A DNA stretch of 64,000 nucleotides, taken from Clostridium bovifaecis. GTDB taxonomy: Bacteria; Bacillota; Clostridia; Clostridiales; Clostridiaceae. The DNA is taken from assembly GCA_009738435.1 (NCBI GenBank), contig CP046522.1, forward strand, positions 2,015,249 to 2,079,248. Direction: 5' to 3'. The first letter of the stretch is position 1; the number at the start of each line of letters is the position of its first letter. Positions 54,136-62,775 of this stretch are shown in pieces. The notes under the pieces are model-generated. The model did not search any database and was not told the origin of the DNA. It saw only the letters and a program-made list of their open reading frames with translations. Position numbers and translations under genes: made by a program.

Positions 54136-54897
54136 TTATTTCTCCTCCTTTTTACCAATGATTGTTAGGAATATTTCTTCTAATGTAGGTTGTTTTTCAA
54201 CATATTCAACCTTTGCAGGTGGGAATAATTTTTTCAATCCCTCTAGTGTATCTAGAGCAATGATTTTTCCTCCATGAAGAATAGCGATTTTATCTGCAAG
54301 TTGCTCTGCTTCATCTAAATATTGAGTCGTTAAGAATACTGTAGTTCCTACAGCTGACAACTCTTTTACAATCTTCCAAACTTCTAAACGTGCTTCTGGA
54401 TCAAGACCTGTTGTTGGCTCATCTAGAAAAATAATCTTTGGATTTCCCACAAGACTCATTGCTATATCAATTCTCCTTTTCATACCTCCAGAGTAAGTAC
54501 TCACTCTGCGGTCTGCAGCCTCTGACATGCCAAAACGATTAATTAACTCATCTGCTACTTGACTTGGATTTTTAAGATGTCTAAGTTTTGCTATCATTTG
54601 AAGATTTTCACGACCAGTTAAAATTTCATCAATAGCAGCAAACTGCCCAGTAAGGCTGATAGAACCTCTAATGTCCCCTGGACTTTTTTCAATATCAAAA
54701 CCATTGATTACAACACTTCCAGCATCTGCTTTAAGTAAAGTAGCCATGATTCTAATCATCGTTGTTTTTCCTGCTCCATTGGAACCTAGTAATGCAAAGA
54801 TACCTCCCTGCTCTACTTCAAAATCTACTCCTTTGAGTACTTCTACATCTTTGTAAGCTTTCTTTACCCCTTTAATTTGTATGATACTTTTTTTCAT
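54136..54897 (-). CDS. ABC drug exporter ATP-binding protein (DrrA-like)
   Basis: 253 residues. Walker A LGSNGAGKTTMIRIMATL, Q-loop SLTGQFAAIDEILTGREN, signature TYSGGMKRRIDIAMSL, Walker B IIFLDEPTTGLD and the switch region VFLTTQYLDEAEQLADKIAIL, where Gln replaces the usual switch His. That Q in 'TTQYLDEA' is standard for DrrA-type drug exporters. The C-terminal piece includes QPTLEEIFLTI. With the permease it forms a half-transporter pair. Confidence 0.94.
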   Translation of the reverse strand: MKKSIIQIKGVKKAYKDVEVLKGVDFEVEQGGIFALLGSNGAGKTTMIRIMATLLKADAGSVVINGFDIEKSPGDIRGSISLTGQFAAIDEILTGRENLQMIAKLRHLKNPSQVADELINRFGMSEAADRRVSTYSGGMKRRIDIAMSLVGNPKIIFLDEPTTGLDPEARLEVWKIVKELSAVGTTVFLTTQYLDEAEQLADKIAILHGGKIIALDTLEGLKKLFPPAKVEYVEKQPTLEEIFLTIIGKKEEK

Positions 54898-54984
54898 TTT
54901 CTTTTCCTCCTCTACATTATAGTAACCTTACTCAAATCTGAGTCTAATCTTTTCAATGCAGCTTGATCAGTTTCATAAACAGAG

Positions 54985-55104
54985 TTCTTGGCTTAAGATG
55001 GAGTTTTGACTCCACCTTAAGCTTAGAAATCGTTATCTAGGGACGTAGCTGCCGTTATATCCCACTTTGATAGAAGTGGGAGTCTTACGGCAGGTAGCCA
55101 TCAG
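54985..55104. mobile_element. Hairpins resembling an IS200/IS605-type element end
   Basis: Two adjacent structures: CTTAAGATGGAGT / ACTCCACCTTAAG (about 54991-55021) and a nested stem near 55049-55096, with GCTGCCGT...CCCACTT-loop-AAGTGGG...ACGGCAG. A 'CCCACTT...AAGTGGGAG' hairpin is characteristic of the right end and guide-RNA end of IS200/IS605 (TnpB) elements in clostridia. No transposase or tnpB frame is present, so at most it is a relic or small non-autonomous element. The boundary is not defined. Confidence 0.4.
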
Positions 55105-55110
55105 ATAAAG

Positions 55111-55152
55111 AAAGAGCCGACAACTGTGATTTCACCCACAATTATCGGCTCT
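55111..55152 (-). terminator. Terminator at the end of the KTR/DUF1048 operon
   Basis: 15-bp near-perfect arms starting GAGCCGA, overlapping the stop of the KTR gene and followed by TTTCTTT on the minus strand. It separates this operon from the ABC genes. Confidence 0.75.
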
Positions 55153-55330
55153 GCGTCTTAGCGTCTGGCTCTTTGATAACTGATATATTCAGTTGTTTTA
55201 CATTGATTATCCTTTCCTGCTTACACTTGGGACAAAATAGCGGGAAGTTTTCAAGTACCGTATCAACACCTATCTTGACCCGTGTTTTGTTGCCACAGAC
55301 CGGACATAATATCCAATCGTATTTATACAC
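55142..55330 (-). CDS. Cysteine-rich KTR domain protein
   Basis: 62 residues: WILCPVCGNKTRVKI, then FCPKCKQERIINVKQLNISVIKEPDAKTQSR. Two CPxC knuckles (CPVC and CPKC) suggest a zinc ribbon. 'NVKQLNISVIKEPDAKTQSR' is a near-constant tail of this family, which is frequently carried by conjugative and resistance elements. Its role is unknown. The presence marks this stretch as mobile-element cargo. Visibly higher G+C than the chromosome around it. Confidence 0.85.
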   Translation of the reverse strand: MYKYDWILCPVCGNKTRVKIGVDTVLENFPLFCPKCKQERIINVKQLNISVIKEPDAKTQSR

Positions 55331-55418
55331 TCTACCATCCCCTTACTTGATGTTTTTGTTAACTACTATCGATGTCGCTGGCTGGTTTTCGGCAAAGGTG
55401 CCTACACCTATCCGCCTT

Positions 55419-55769
55419 TTACTTTGTTTTATCCGTAACCTTGTTCATGGCCTTGTTAACTTCTTGGTTAACAGATTCTTGATAGATGTCAGCGTAAGTT
55501 TTTGAATCCTTGATTAAATCGTCGCAGAAAGCCGCTACGTCACTGCCTGTCACTTCGAGCACGCCTTTCCCCAAGGCCGCGCCCTCTTCAAAAAGATCGA
55601 TAATCCCTGAGAGTAAACCTATCCCATCGGTTAGCTCAACAGGGCCGACCTTAAAGAGATATTTTTGAATCTCTTTATAAACAATCTGATAATCTTTCGG
55701 GAGCGCTTTGACACGGGCCATGTGCGCTCGCCACTCTTTTTTGCCTTCGATGATATCTTGTATTCTCAT
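55419..55769 (-). CDS. DUF1048 protein (second copy)
   Basis: 116 residues, all-helical, Ala/Lys/Asp-rich: KKEWRAHMARVKALPKDYQIVYKEIQKYLFKVGP..., LLSGIIDLFEEGAALGKGVLEVTGSDVAAFCDDLIKD. It is a paralogue of the gene just upstream (same KALPKDYQ/KKLPSDYQ motif and same (V/D)LxGDDxxxFC block), and is 10 bases from it. DUF1048 proteins occur with PadR regulators and ABC exporters in resistance loci; their biochemical function is not established. Confidence 0.9.
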   Translation of the reverse strand: MRIQDIIEGKKEWRAHMARVKALPKDYQIVYKEIQKYLFKVGPVELTDGIGLLSGIIDLFEEGAALGKGVLEVTGSDVAAFCDDLIKDSKTYADIYQESVNQEVNKAMNKVTDKTK

Positions 55770-55778
55770 TTTATCCTC

Positions 55779-56126
55779 CTATTTACCTAATTTTTTAGCG
55801 ATATTATTGTTGAGTTGCTGGCGCCACTTGTCACGAAAAGACTTTGCCACATCGATGCCTACCAGAGCTGAACAGAAGCCTTTGATATCATCACCCAAAA
55901 CCTCTTGGACACTTTGACCCTCCGCTGACGTTTCTTCCAGCAGTTCAAGCACACCGTCAAGAATTGGCATGAGGTTGCGACCGGTGAAATCTGAATGTTG
56001 CCAAAGATTAGCTTTAATTTTTTCCCATGCCGCCTGATAATCAGACGGCAGCTTTTTGGCCCGCGATTCAAAAGCTTTGAATTCTTTAGTCATGTCGCTT
56101 CCTGTAACTTTATCCCAAAAATTCAT
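55779..56126 (-). CDS. DUF1048 protein (first copy)
   Basis: 115 residues with the DUF1048 pattern: DKVTGSDMTKEFKAFESRAKKLPSDYQAAWEKIKANLWQHSDFTGRNLMPILDGVLELLEE and VLGDDIKGFCSALVG. AAGGAGAA lies within the upstream padR end, and the genes overlap by 4 bases (coupled translation). The paralogue downstream suggests a heterodimer. Visibly richer in G+C than the chromosomal genes around it. Confidence 0.9.
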   Translation of the reverse strand: MNFWDKVTGSDMTKEFKAFESRAKKLPSDYQAAWEKIKANLWQHSDFTGRNLMPILDGVLELLEETSAEGQSVQEVLGDDIKGFCSALVGIDVAKSFRDKWRQQLNNNIAKKLGK

Positions 56127-56449
56127 TGTTTTTTCTCCTTTAACTCATTAATTTTTGATGATACGAACTCCCATTTTTCCCAAAACTTCCTCAGCTCCTC
56201 AAGCCCTGCGTCGTTGAGCGCGAAAAACTTTCGCGGCGGTCCCATATCGGATGGTTTTTTCGTAATTTCCACCAGCTTGTTTTTCTCAAGCCTCACCAAA
56301 ATGGTATAAACTGTCCCATCAACAATGTCCGAAAATCCAAGGGCATTCAGCCGCCGCGTGATCTCGTAACCATAGGTTTCCTCATGGCTAATAATTTCAA
56401 GAACGCAGCCTTCCAGCACGCCTTTGAGCATTTCCGTAAGGTTCTCCAA
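56123..56449 (-). CDS. PadR-family regulator of the DUF1048 operon
   Basis: 108 residues, TTG start at 56449 behind AAGGAGGGG. PadR winged helix: LEGCVLEIISHEETYGYEITRRLNALGFSDIVDGTVYTILVRLEKNKLVEITKKPSDMGPPRKFFALNDAGLEELRKFWEKW. It is the first gene of the DUF1048-DUF1048-KTR unit. An inverted repeat with ACTACAACTA arms lies 48-82 bases upstream and is a likely binding site, so it probably represses its own operon. Confidence 0.93.
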   Translation of the reverse strand: MENLTEMLKGVLEGCVLEIISHEETYGYEITRRLNALGFSDIVDGTVYTILVRLEKNKLVEITKKPSDMGPPRKFFALNDAGLEELRKFWEKWEFVSSKINELKEKKQ

Positions 56450-56496
56450 CGTAACCCCTCCTTGCTATTCTGTATGACTGGTATTCAGTATCACTT

Positions 56497-56531
56497 ACTA
56501 CAACTATATAGTATCACTGAGTAGTTGTAGT
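56497..56531. promoter_or_regulatory. Operator of the PadR/DUF1048 operon
   Basis: Perfect 10-bp inverted repeat ACTACAACTA (56497-56506) / TAGTTGTAGT (56522-56531) with a 15-base space containing a second AGTATCACT, which also occurs at 56487. The rest of 56532-56740 holds no gene. Confidence 0.65.
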
Positions 56532-56740
56532 GTCAATATGATATATATTTTTTTACGTTTATTCTTATCAATGAACTCTAAAATAATACCAAAGGTGAGA
56601 ACAATCACCTTATAATATAAGTCCATGCCTAATTTTCTATACTTAAATACAATTGTTTAAACATTTGTATAGCACATACTATCTGTCTTTGTTGTTTCGT
56701 TCCTATATTACTTTTTATGTATTTTTCATTTACTTGCTAT

Positions 56741-57649
56741 TTATGATTTTATCACTTCCAACGCTCTTTTCGCCATCTGAACATATTCGTCAACACCAGA
56801 AACCATTGCAAACTCAGCAATTGAAACTGGATACGCAGCAACCAGTTCAATAATATGCTCTTTCATCTTAGGCCAGAAATATCCACCTGCTTCTTTATAA
56901 GCAAAAATCAGAGCTTCTAGCCCTTCTTCTCCAAAGGCCTTATAGTGAAAAACAAAGTCATTTGCTGTATCCGTAACTTTAGCTTCAGTCCAGTCGATTA
57001 ATCCAGTTACATTAGCACCTTTATCGATCATAGTGTGGCCTGCATGAACATCTCCATGAATCAGTCCAGTTTTTTTAGGCCACATCTCATCATCATTAAT
57101 CCATGCCTGCCATCTGTTCCATAGTTTCTCACCTACACCAAACTTTGCTTTTACATCATCCATACGCTGCTTCATTGACATTCTTGCTTCTTCAGGTGTT
57201 TGCACTACCAGGCCAAAATCAGCAGCTTTATCACTAGGTATGCTATGAAGCTCTGCTAACACTCTACCAAGAGACTTGTGAAATGATTCTGGAACATTGT
57301 TAATATCTATCTCCCAAACATAGTTTCCTATATTATGATCTATAGTTCCTGCTGGTATGCCATCTAACTTCTTGTAAGCAATCAGCTCATCTGTGTAAAT
57401 GATCCAGTTTGGTGCTTGAAAAGATTGAGCATATTTATTTATCAAATCTAATGCTTGTTTTTCTACCTTTGTTCTTGGCATCACATCTTCTCGTCTCGGT
57501 AATCTAAGAACCCAATTAATTCCACTTCCATCATGTGCAAATACAACTTGAAAATCAAGTCCAGATTCATTAAACTGCATTGTTTCTTCATTTAGAATAA
57601 GATTATGTTTTTTAGCTATTTCCATAACTTGTTTCATATCTTTACTCAT
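56741..57649 (-). CDS. mph: Macrolide 2'-phosphotransferase (Mph family)
   Basis: 302 residues, full length. Kinase-like fold with [30 protein letters not shown] at the N-terminus, the catalytic Brenner motif [15 protein letters not shown] (Asp in HGD) and the metal site [17 protein letters not shown]. These are Mph hallmarks: the enzyme uses GTP to phosphorylate the 2'-OH of the desosamine or mycaminose of macrolides and so inactivates them. It is the last gene of a TetR-esterase-Mph operon. I cannot say which mph class. The expected phenotype is macrolide tolerance. Confidence 0.92.
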   Translation of the reverse strand: MSKDMKQVMEIAKKHNLILNEETMQFNESGLDFQVVFAHDGSGINWVLRLPRREDVMPRTKVEKQALDLINKYAQSFQAPNWIIYTDELIAYKKLDGIPAGTIDHNIGNYVWEIDINNVPESFHKSLGRVLAELHSIPSDKAADFGLVVQTPEEARMSMKQRMDDVKAKFGVGEKLWNRWQAWINDDEMWPKKTGLIHGDVHAGHTMIDKGANVTGLIDWTEAKVTDTANDFVFHYKAFGEEGLEALIFAYKEAGGYFWPKMKEHIIELVAAYPVSIAEFAMVSGVDEYVQMAKRALEVIKS

Positions 57650-57684
57650 TCAAATCACTCCTATCTAAAATTTTTAAATTTCGG

Positions 57685-58524
57685 TTATAAATTTGCTGCA
57701 TGCTTCGATATGGCATTGATAATTTCATTCCAATCATTATAGTGCAGTTCATGCCCAGAACCATCTAAGGTAACTAATACAGAATTTGATATAATTTTAG
57801 AAAGATGCACTCCATGCTCGTACGGAATAATAGGGTCTTCTGTTCCGTGAATTACCAATGCAGGAGCATTGATTTCAGCAGTTCTTGACAAATACGAACC
57901 CCAACCTCTTATAAATCCGTGATTCTCCATACTCTGCAAATTACTAGCTCTATCAAATTCTTCTTCATTCAGTCTTCTTATTTTTTCTTCATCAAATATA
58001 TGTTTAGAGCCTATAAGAACTTTGCTTTTTTTAATAAAGCACTCTATCACTTCATCTTTGTTTTTCCAATTTTTGATTTTAAGTTCATCTAAAGCTTCTG
58101 TTACTTTGCTATCTTTTTTAGGAAGACTAGGATCAAAATTTGATGTCATAACCAGTGAAATAGTAAGCACCCTGCTTGGGTGTTTAAGAGCTGCTATCTG
58201 CGTAATAATTCCCCCCATAGACATACCGACTATATGAGCCTTATCAACCTTATACGCGTCTAGTACCTGAATTGCATCATCAGCTAGGTCCTCAAAGGTA
58301 TACTCTGGATGACCATACTCATAAGTAATTGATTTACCTACATCCCTATTGTCATAGCGTATAACATGAAACCCTTGATCGCTTAGTCTCTTACAAAACT
58401 CTTCTTCCCACCAAATCATTGATGCAGTAGCTCCCATAATTAACAAGATAGTTGGATTATTAATATCTCCAAAACTCTCAGTACAGATATGAGCATCATT
58501 AAAACGAATTATTTTTTCTGCCAT
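57685..58524 (-). CDS. Alpha/beta hydrolase, probable macrolide esterase
   Basis: 279 residues. Oxyanion region LLIMGATASMIWWEEEFC, nucleophile elbow GMSMGG (Ser), FDPS/cap region, catalytic acid in HGTEDPIIPYEHG and His in LDGSGHELH. The blocks MGATASMIWW, 'VIRYDNRDVGKS' and DLADDAIQVLDAYKVDKAHIVGMSMGG resemble RdmC-type esterases and macrolide esterase EstT, which opens 16-membered lactones. Co-transcription with Mph and a TetR regulator supports an antibiotic-modifying role; this is inference from context plus resemblance. A general esterase remains possible. Confidence 0.8.
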   Translation of the reverse strand: MAEKIIRFNDAHICTESFGDINNPTILLIMGATASMIWWEEEFCKRLSDQGFHVIRYDNRDVGKSITYEYGHPEYTFEDLADDAIQVLDAYKVDKAHIVGMSMGGIITQIAALKHPSRVLTISLVMTSNFDPSLPKKDSKVTEALDELKIKNWKNKDEVIECFIKKSKVLIGSKHIFDEEKIRRLNEEEFDRASNLQSMENHGFIRGWGSYLSRTAEINAPALVIHGTEDPIIPYEHGVHLSKIISNSVLVTLDGSGHELHYNDWNEIINAISKHAANL

Positions 58525-58571
58525 AAATTATCACCTCTTTTCTACTCTCATTTGATAATACTTAGACCAAG

Positions 58572-59171
58572 TTAAGTCCGAGCAATTTGATTAGCAACAG
58601 CCTCGAATAATAACTCTCTAATCCTTTCATAATTATATTGCTGTAAATCTCCCTTTTGAGAACCAATTAATAAAGCTGATCTTAAAACTCCAGCTATAAC
58701 ACCTGGGTCTTCATCGATAATCTCCTTAGAGTCTTGACGTGATTTTATAAACTTCATAAGAGGGATGATGCTTCTAAGATTCTGTGAGCCAACATATTCT
58801 GGATTTAGCTTTCTAGATACAAGTTTGTATTCCTTAAGATCATAAACCAACCTTTGAGTTAAAATCTTAGATTCTAGTTCCAAAGTCATCTTATTTAAAT
58901 ACATCTTTATAGCTGAACTTATATCCTCAGTCGCTATAACTTTTGGCCAAACCTGCTTTTCAATTTGCTCTCCCTCATGTGCTAACAATTCCATATATAG
59001 CTTTTCTTTTGACTCGAAAAATAGATAAAAAGAACTCTTTGCAATGCCAACTGATGAAGTAATATCCTCAAGAGAAGTACTCTTAAAGCCTTTATCTATA
59101 AAAAAACCATAGGCGGCTTCAAGCAATTCTTCTCGAATTTTTTCTTTTTCTAACTCTGTAAATTTGGCCAT
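58572..59171 (-). CDS. TetR/AcrR regulator of the macrolide operon
   Basis: 199 residues. The N-terminal HTH, REELLEAAYGFFIDKGFKSTSLEDITSSVGIAKSSFYLFFESKEKLYMELL, is followed by an all-helical ligand domain. It is first in an operon with the esterase (48 bases) and mph (36 bases). A perfect palindrome 28 bases upstream is a good operator. It probably works like MphR: macrolide binding releases repression. Overall similarity to MphR itself is not evident, so this is by analogy. Confidence 0.9.
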   Translation of the reverse strand: MAKFTELEKEKIREELLEAAYGFFIDKGFKSTSLEDITSSVGIAKSSFYLFFESKEKLYMELLAHEGEQIEKQVWPKVIATEDISSAIKMYLNKMTLELESKILTQRLVYDLKEYKLVSRKLNPEYVGSQNLRSIIPLMKFIKSRQDSKEIIDEDPGVIAGVLRSALLIGSQKGDLQQYNYERIRELLFEAVANQIART

Positions 59172-59198
59172 AACCTAAACTACCTCCACATTTTCAAA

Positions 59199-59233
59199 AC
59201 ATAAAAACAAAATATTTATTTGTTTTTATGTTA
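59199..59233. promoter_or_regulatory. Operator of the macrolide operon
   Basis: Perfect inverted repeat, 14-bp arms AACATAAAAACAAA (59199-59212) and its complement (59220-59233) around 7 bases, in the promoter region of the TetR gene. The remaining 59234-59506 has no recognisable gene. Confidence 0.75.
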
Positions 59234-59506
59234 GCATAGGATGTTTAAAGAATCAAGTACATTTAGTTTAGTTGTCCTCCATCCTATCTCCCCAATCCTA
59301 CGAATTTATCTATCCTGTATGCTCAATCCCACCCAATTTCTAATACCCACTACGAATGATGAATCATAGAGAGTGTTTTAAACTATCTAGAGGTTAATTA
59401 TTTTACCTTTCTATTTTCTTCTTTTATAAGTTGGTGAACAATTTAAGAAGATTGTGAATTAACCTTAGTGTCGTCTATTACTGGTGATTAACATAAATGA
59501 CAGTAG

Positions 59507-60040
59507 TTCAAAGCATTTGCATATTATGAATATGTATTTAATAAAATTAACGGAACAACAAAGATTCAGTATGGAGACGTAGAAATTGATTTTAAAGCTC
59601 CATGGAAGAGAGAAAAAATGTGTGACCTTGTAAAAAAGGATACAGGAATTGATGTTAATACACTTACCAAGGAAGAAATTATTAAGTGCATTAAAGATAA
59701 TGATCTCTTAGTAGAAAGCCAAAGCGAAGGATTAGTTATCGATAAATGCTCTAAGGGCGAACTAATAGTTAATTTATTTGAAGAGTATTCTGAAAAAAAG
59801 CTAATTCAACCAACTTTTGTTATAGACTTTCCAAAAGAATCTTCTCCACTTTGTAAAAGCCATAGGGATAACCCAGATTTAATTGAAAGATTTGAACCTT
59901 ATGCTTATGGTGTTGAACTTGGGAACGCTTATTCAGAACTCAATGACCCATTGAAGCAAAGAATTCTTTTGCATGAACAAGCGTCAAAACTAAGAGCAGG
60001 ACTTGAAACAGGTAGTCCAATGGATGAAGAATTCGCATAA
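59507..60040 (+). pseudogene. lysS: Fragment of a lysyl-tRNA synthetase gene (lysS)
   Basis: The plus strand reads, without a start, FKAFAYYEYVFNKINGTTK, then VEIDFKAPWKREKM, a Lys/Asp-rich insert, LFEEYSEKKLIQPTFVIDFPKESSPLCKSHRDNPDLIERFEPYAYGVELGNAYSELNDP and PMDEEFA before a TAA. This is the middle of class II LysRS; motif 1 and the anticodon-binding domain are absent at the 5' side and the final motif 3 (GGLGIGIDR) is missing at the 3' side. It begins after a TAG and ends 10 bases before a terminator. No other lysS piece is in the window. An ATG at 59618 could start a 140-residue product, but it could not be an active synthetase. Confidence 0.85.
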
Positions 60041-60050
60041 TATAAACAAA

Positions 60051-60090
60051 AGGACTTATATCACTAATAAAAAATGTTGATATAAGTCCT
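60051..60090 (+). terminator. Terminator after the lysS fragment
   Basis: Perfect 13-bp arms AGGACTTATATCA / TGATATAAGTCCT with a 14-base loop and a following T-rich stretch. From here to 60326 no gene is seen. Confidence 0.85.
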
Positions 60091-60326
60091 TCTGTTATAA
60101 TATGTTATCTTACCATCATTTTCAATAGTATTAAACCATAATTCACTGCTCTGAGCCATAATTAGATAATATTTCTCACGCTACATATATTACCTATCTA
60201 GTACTTACAGCTGGTATAATGAATGGAGGTATTTTGGATATCTGCACTCGTACATTTAAATCTAATTCGTCCGCTCTAATTACAATAATCAAACTTATTT
60301 TATTTACGACTTTATATCTAAATCTA

Positions 60327-61775
60327 TCAATTTCTATTTAATATTCCTCTATAATATACTCTCCTAACTGTAACTATAACCCCAATTAAGAAAACTACAA
60401 TTAAAAATAACATAGCAGCTGGCCAAAGACCAAAGGCATCTTTGATTGTAGCACTATTATTTTGTAGGTTCGGAACAATAAAAAATATCCATCCTATAAG
60501 CAAGACTGGAGTTACTTGGGGCATTAAACGAAGATAATATCTCCAAGCAGGATATTGTTTACGTCTATTTGACCACTCCTTACTTCGTATAATACCTTTG
60601 ATACCTAAAAATAAATATATTAATGTAATAAAACCAAAGGATAAATCTATTATTTTAGGCATAGGAGCTTTAATGTCAGGTTTCTGTCCTTCGGTTAGTT
60701 TTATAATTCCTGAACTAATTTCATATGAGTGCTCTAAAGTAGTTGTAAAGCTATTAAGCATCACTGCTACAGCATATCCACTAGAAGGTACAATATCTTG
60801 TTGTGCTTGGAAAGTAGATAAGGCTCCACTATGGGAAATACGTGCTGGTTTAATATTTGGAGAACTTAAGTACCAGCCAAGACCATACTTAGGGCTTCCA
60901 GGTTGAGGAGAATAGGATTCTTCTAGCAATGATTTTGATAGTAACCTTTCTCCATTCATATTCTTTCCCTCATTAGTGTGCATAGAAAGCCATTTCCCCA
61001 TGTCAGCTGCTGTTGAAATTACTCCCCCAGAACCAGCAAACATTTGTTCAAGCTCCCACCAGGGAAATGCAGTTCCATATGCTGTTATATATCCTCGAGA
61101 TAGTCCTTGTACAGGATCACCAGAGTTTATAGCAGATAGTGTATCATTCATTCCTAATGGAGAAAATATCTTTTCATCAAGATATTTCGGAAATTCCATA
61201 CTACTTATCACTTCTACCAAACGAGCAAGTATCCAATAATTAACATTGCTATAAGAGTATTTCTCACCGGGATTCCATTGTAATTTCCAATCATATAAAC
61301 TGTTTACTCTTTTTTTTAATGTATCAGCCTCTGGAACAATTATTGGATTCGGAATCCCTGATGTATGACTTAACAAATGCCTTATTGTAACTTTTTGCAA
61401 TCTAGCATCATCCATTGTAAGTTCTGGCAAATACTTTACAACAGGGTCATCTAGGTTAATTTTCCCTTCATCAACCAGCTGTAAAACTGAAAATGCAGTG
61501 AATGATTTGGAAACAGAAGCTATTCTCATTAATGACTTTTCTGTTAAGGGTTTCCCTTCAGAATCATGCCCATATCCTTTTTCATATACTAGTTTACCAT
61601 CTTTTACGATTACAATTGAAGCCCCAGGTAATCCGTTGCGCTCCATATAATTGGTGACAAACTCATCGATAGCTTCTCTTTCAATGATAGTATCAGCATT
61701 AACTGGTAAAGGATAAAAAACTAATGGAATTAAAAATATTATTAGCATAAAAATAATACATAATCTTTTTCTCAT
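60327..61775 (-). CDS. Secreted/membrane serine beta-lactamase-like hydrolase
   Basis: 482 residues. N-terminal signal peptide (about 27 residues: hydrophobic 8-20, 'VNADT' cleavage). A class C beta-lactamase/Pbp4*-type domain follows (about 30-345), with Ser87-Val-Ser-Lys90 in SVSKSF and Tyr-Ser-Asn in YSYSNVNYW. Further conserved blocks are LTEKSLMRIASVSKSFTAFSVLQLVDEGKINLDDPVVKYLP and HSGALSTF near the end of the domain (KTG equivalent). The C-terminal third has four membrane helices (about 360-475), anchoring the domain outside the cell. The reaction is probably D-amino-acid esterase or peptidase; not shown to be a lactamase. It is a single gene. Confidence 0.9.
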   Translation of the reverse strand: MRKRLCIIFMLIIFLIPLVFYPLPVNADTIIEREAIDEFVTNYMERNGLPGASIVIVKDGKLVYEKGYGHDSEGKPLTEKSLMRIASVSKSFTAFSVLQLVDEGKINLDDPVVKYLPELTMDDARLQKVTIRHLLSHTSGIPNPIIVPEADTLKKRVNSLYDWKLQWNPGEKYSYSNVNYWILARLVEVISSMEFPKYLDEKIFSPLGMNDTLSAINSGDPVQGLSRGYITAYGTAFPWWELEQMFAGSGGVISTAADMGKWLSMHTNEGKNMNGERLLSKSLLEESYSPQPGSPKYGLGWYLSSPNIKPARISHSGALSTFQAQQDIVPSSGYAVAVMLNSFTTTLEHSYEISSGIIKLTEGQKPDIKAPMPKIIDLSFGFITLIYLFLGIKGIIRSKEWSNRRKQYPAWRYYLRLMPQVTPVLLIGWIFFIVPNLQNNSATIKDAFGLWPAAMLFLIVVFLIGVIVTVRRVYYRGILNRN

Positions 61776-61858
61776 TTTATAATCTCCTGTCTATTATAGT
61801 TATGAATCCAGCACAGTCATCTGTGTTATTGCATATAACACATGAAATAATAAACATC

Positions 61859-62758
61859 TTAAACTCTAAATATTATATTAATAATAAGAAATGAATCCTT
61901 AACATAGGCTTCAATTTCTCCATTCATTTTCATAACCAAGTTTTTTACAATAGCTAATCCCAATCCTGTAGTTTTCTTAGTTCTAGATTTATCACCGGTA
62001 TAAAAACGCTGAAATAATCTCTCAGCCCCTTCACTATCTATATTAGGTGCATAATTTTTAAAACTAATACATACATGACTTCCTTCTTCTTTTACTGAAA
62101 TAGATATATCTCCAGTTCCGTGATTTAAATAGTTCTTAATTAGATTTTGAAAAACCCTTTTTAAAGCATCTTTGTCTGCATAGATATAAATTGGCTTTGA
62201 AGGTATCTGGATGTTCGGTTCTTCCCCTTTTGATAGGAAATCATAATAAAACATGGAAATCACATCCGCAAGCACATTGTTTACATTAATCTTTTCAATC
62301 TGCAGTGGGTATTCATCGGATTCGATTCTAGTAAATTCGAAGAACTCATCTAACATTTTGACTAATGTTTCAATACGCCTTCTAATTATGCTGTAATATT
62401 CAGCCTTCTTTTCTGCTGGGGTATTTTCCGACTCTAACATCTGCACATATCCAGCAATAGATGTAAGTGGAGTTCTCAAATCGTGAGATATGTTGGTTAT
62501 CTCCTCTTTGAATTCATGCTGAGCCTTTGAAATGGCTATTTTTTCAACTTTATAGTGGTTAATTAAATGATTTAATTGAATTGCAAGTTCCTCAATTTCC
62601 TTCACCTTAATTTGGAGGTTTATTTTCTTATTTGTATCATTATCTCTAATAAACTGAAGTCTTTTAATGATATATCTAATTTCTCTTTTATAAAGAAAAA
62701 TATAGGCAGATAGTACACCTATGACTAATATAAGTATTATAATGATTAACCAAAGCAT
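61859..62758 (-). CDS. Sensor histidine kinase of a peptide-antibiotic-type system
   Basis: Start ATG 62758 behind GGAGG; a frame to 62773 adds five residues without a site. 299 residues. One N-terminal membrane helix (LWLIIIILILVIGVLSAYIFLYK), no large sensor loop, then a linker, HisKA with the phospho-His in NISHDLRTPLTSIAGYVQML, N box NLIKNYLNHG, a divergent G1 (SFKNYAPN), F box RLFQRFYTGD and G2 GLGLAIVK. Intramembrane-sensing kinases of this type partner BceAB-like and LanFEG exporters. Its permease gene lies 17 bases upstream. The response regulator is expected beyond the right edge. Confidence 0.9.
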   Translation of the reverse strand: MLWLIIIILILVIGVLSAYIFLYKREIRYIIKRLQFIRDNDTNKKINLQIKVKEIEELAIQLNHLINHYKVEKIAISKAQHEFKEEITNISHDLRTPLTSIAGYVQMLESENTPAEKKAEYYSIIRRRIETLVKMLDEFFEFTRIESDEYPLQIEKINVNNVLADVISMFYYDFLSKGEEPNIQIPSKPIYIYADKDALKRVFQNLIKNYLNHGTGDISISVKEEGSHVCISFKNYAPNIDSEGAERLFQRFYTGDKSRTKKTTGLGLAIVKNLVMKMNGEIEAYVKDSFLIINIIFRV

Positions 62759-62775
62759 AAAATCCGCCTCCAAAC

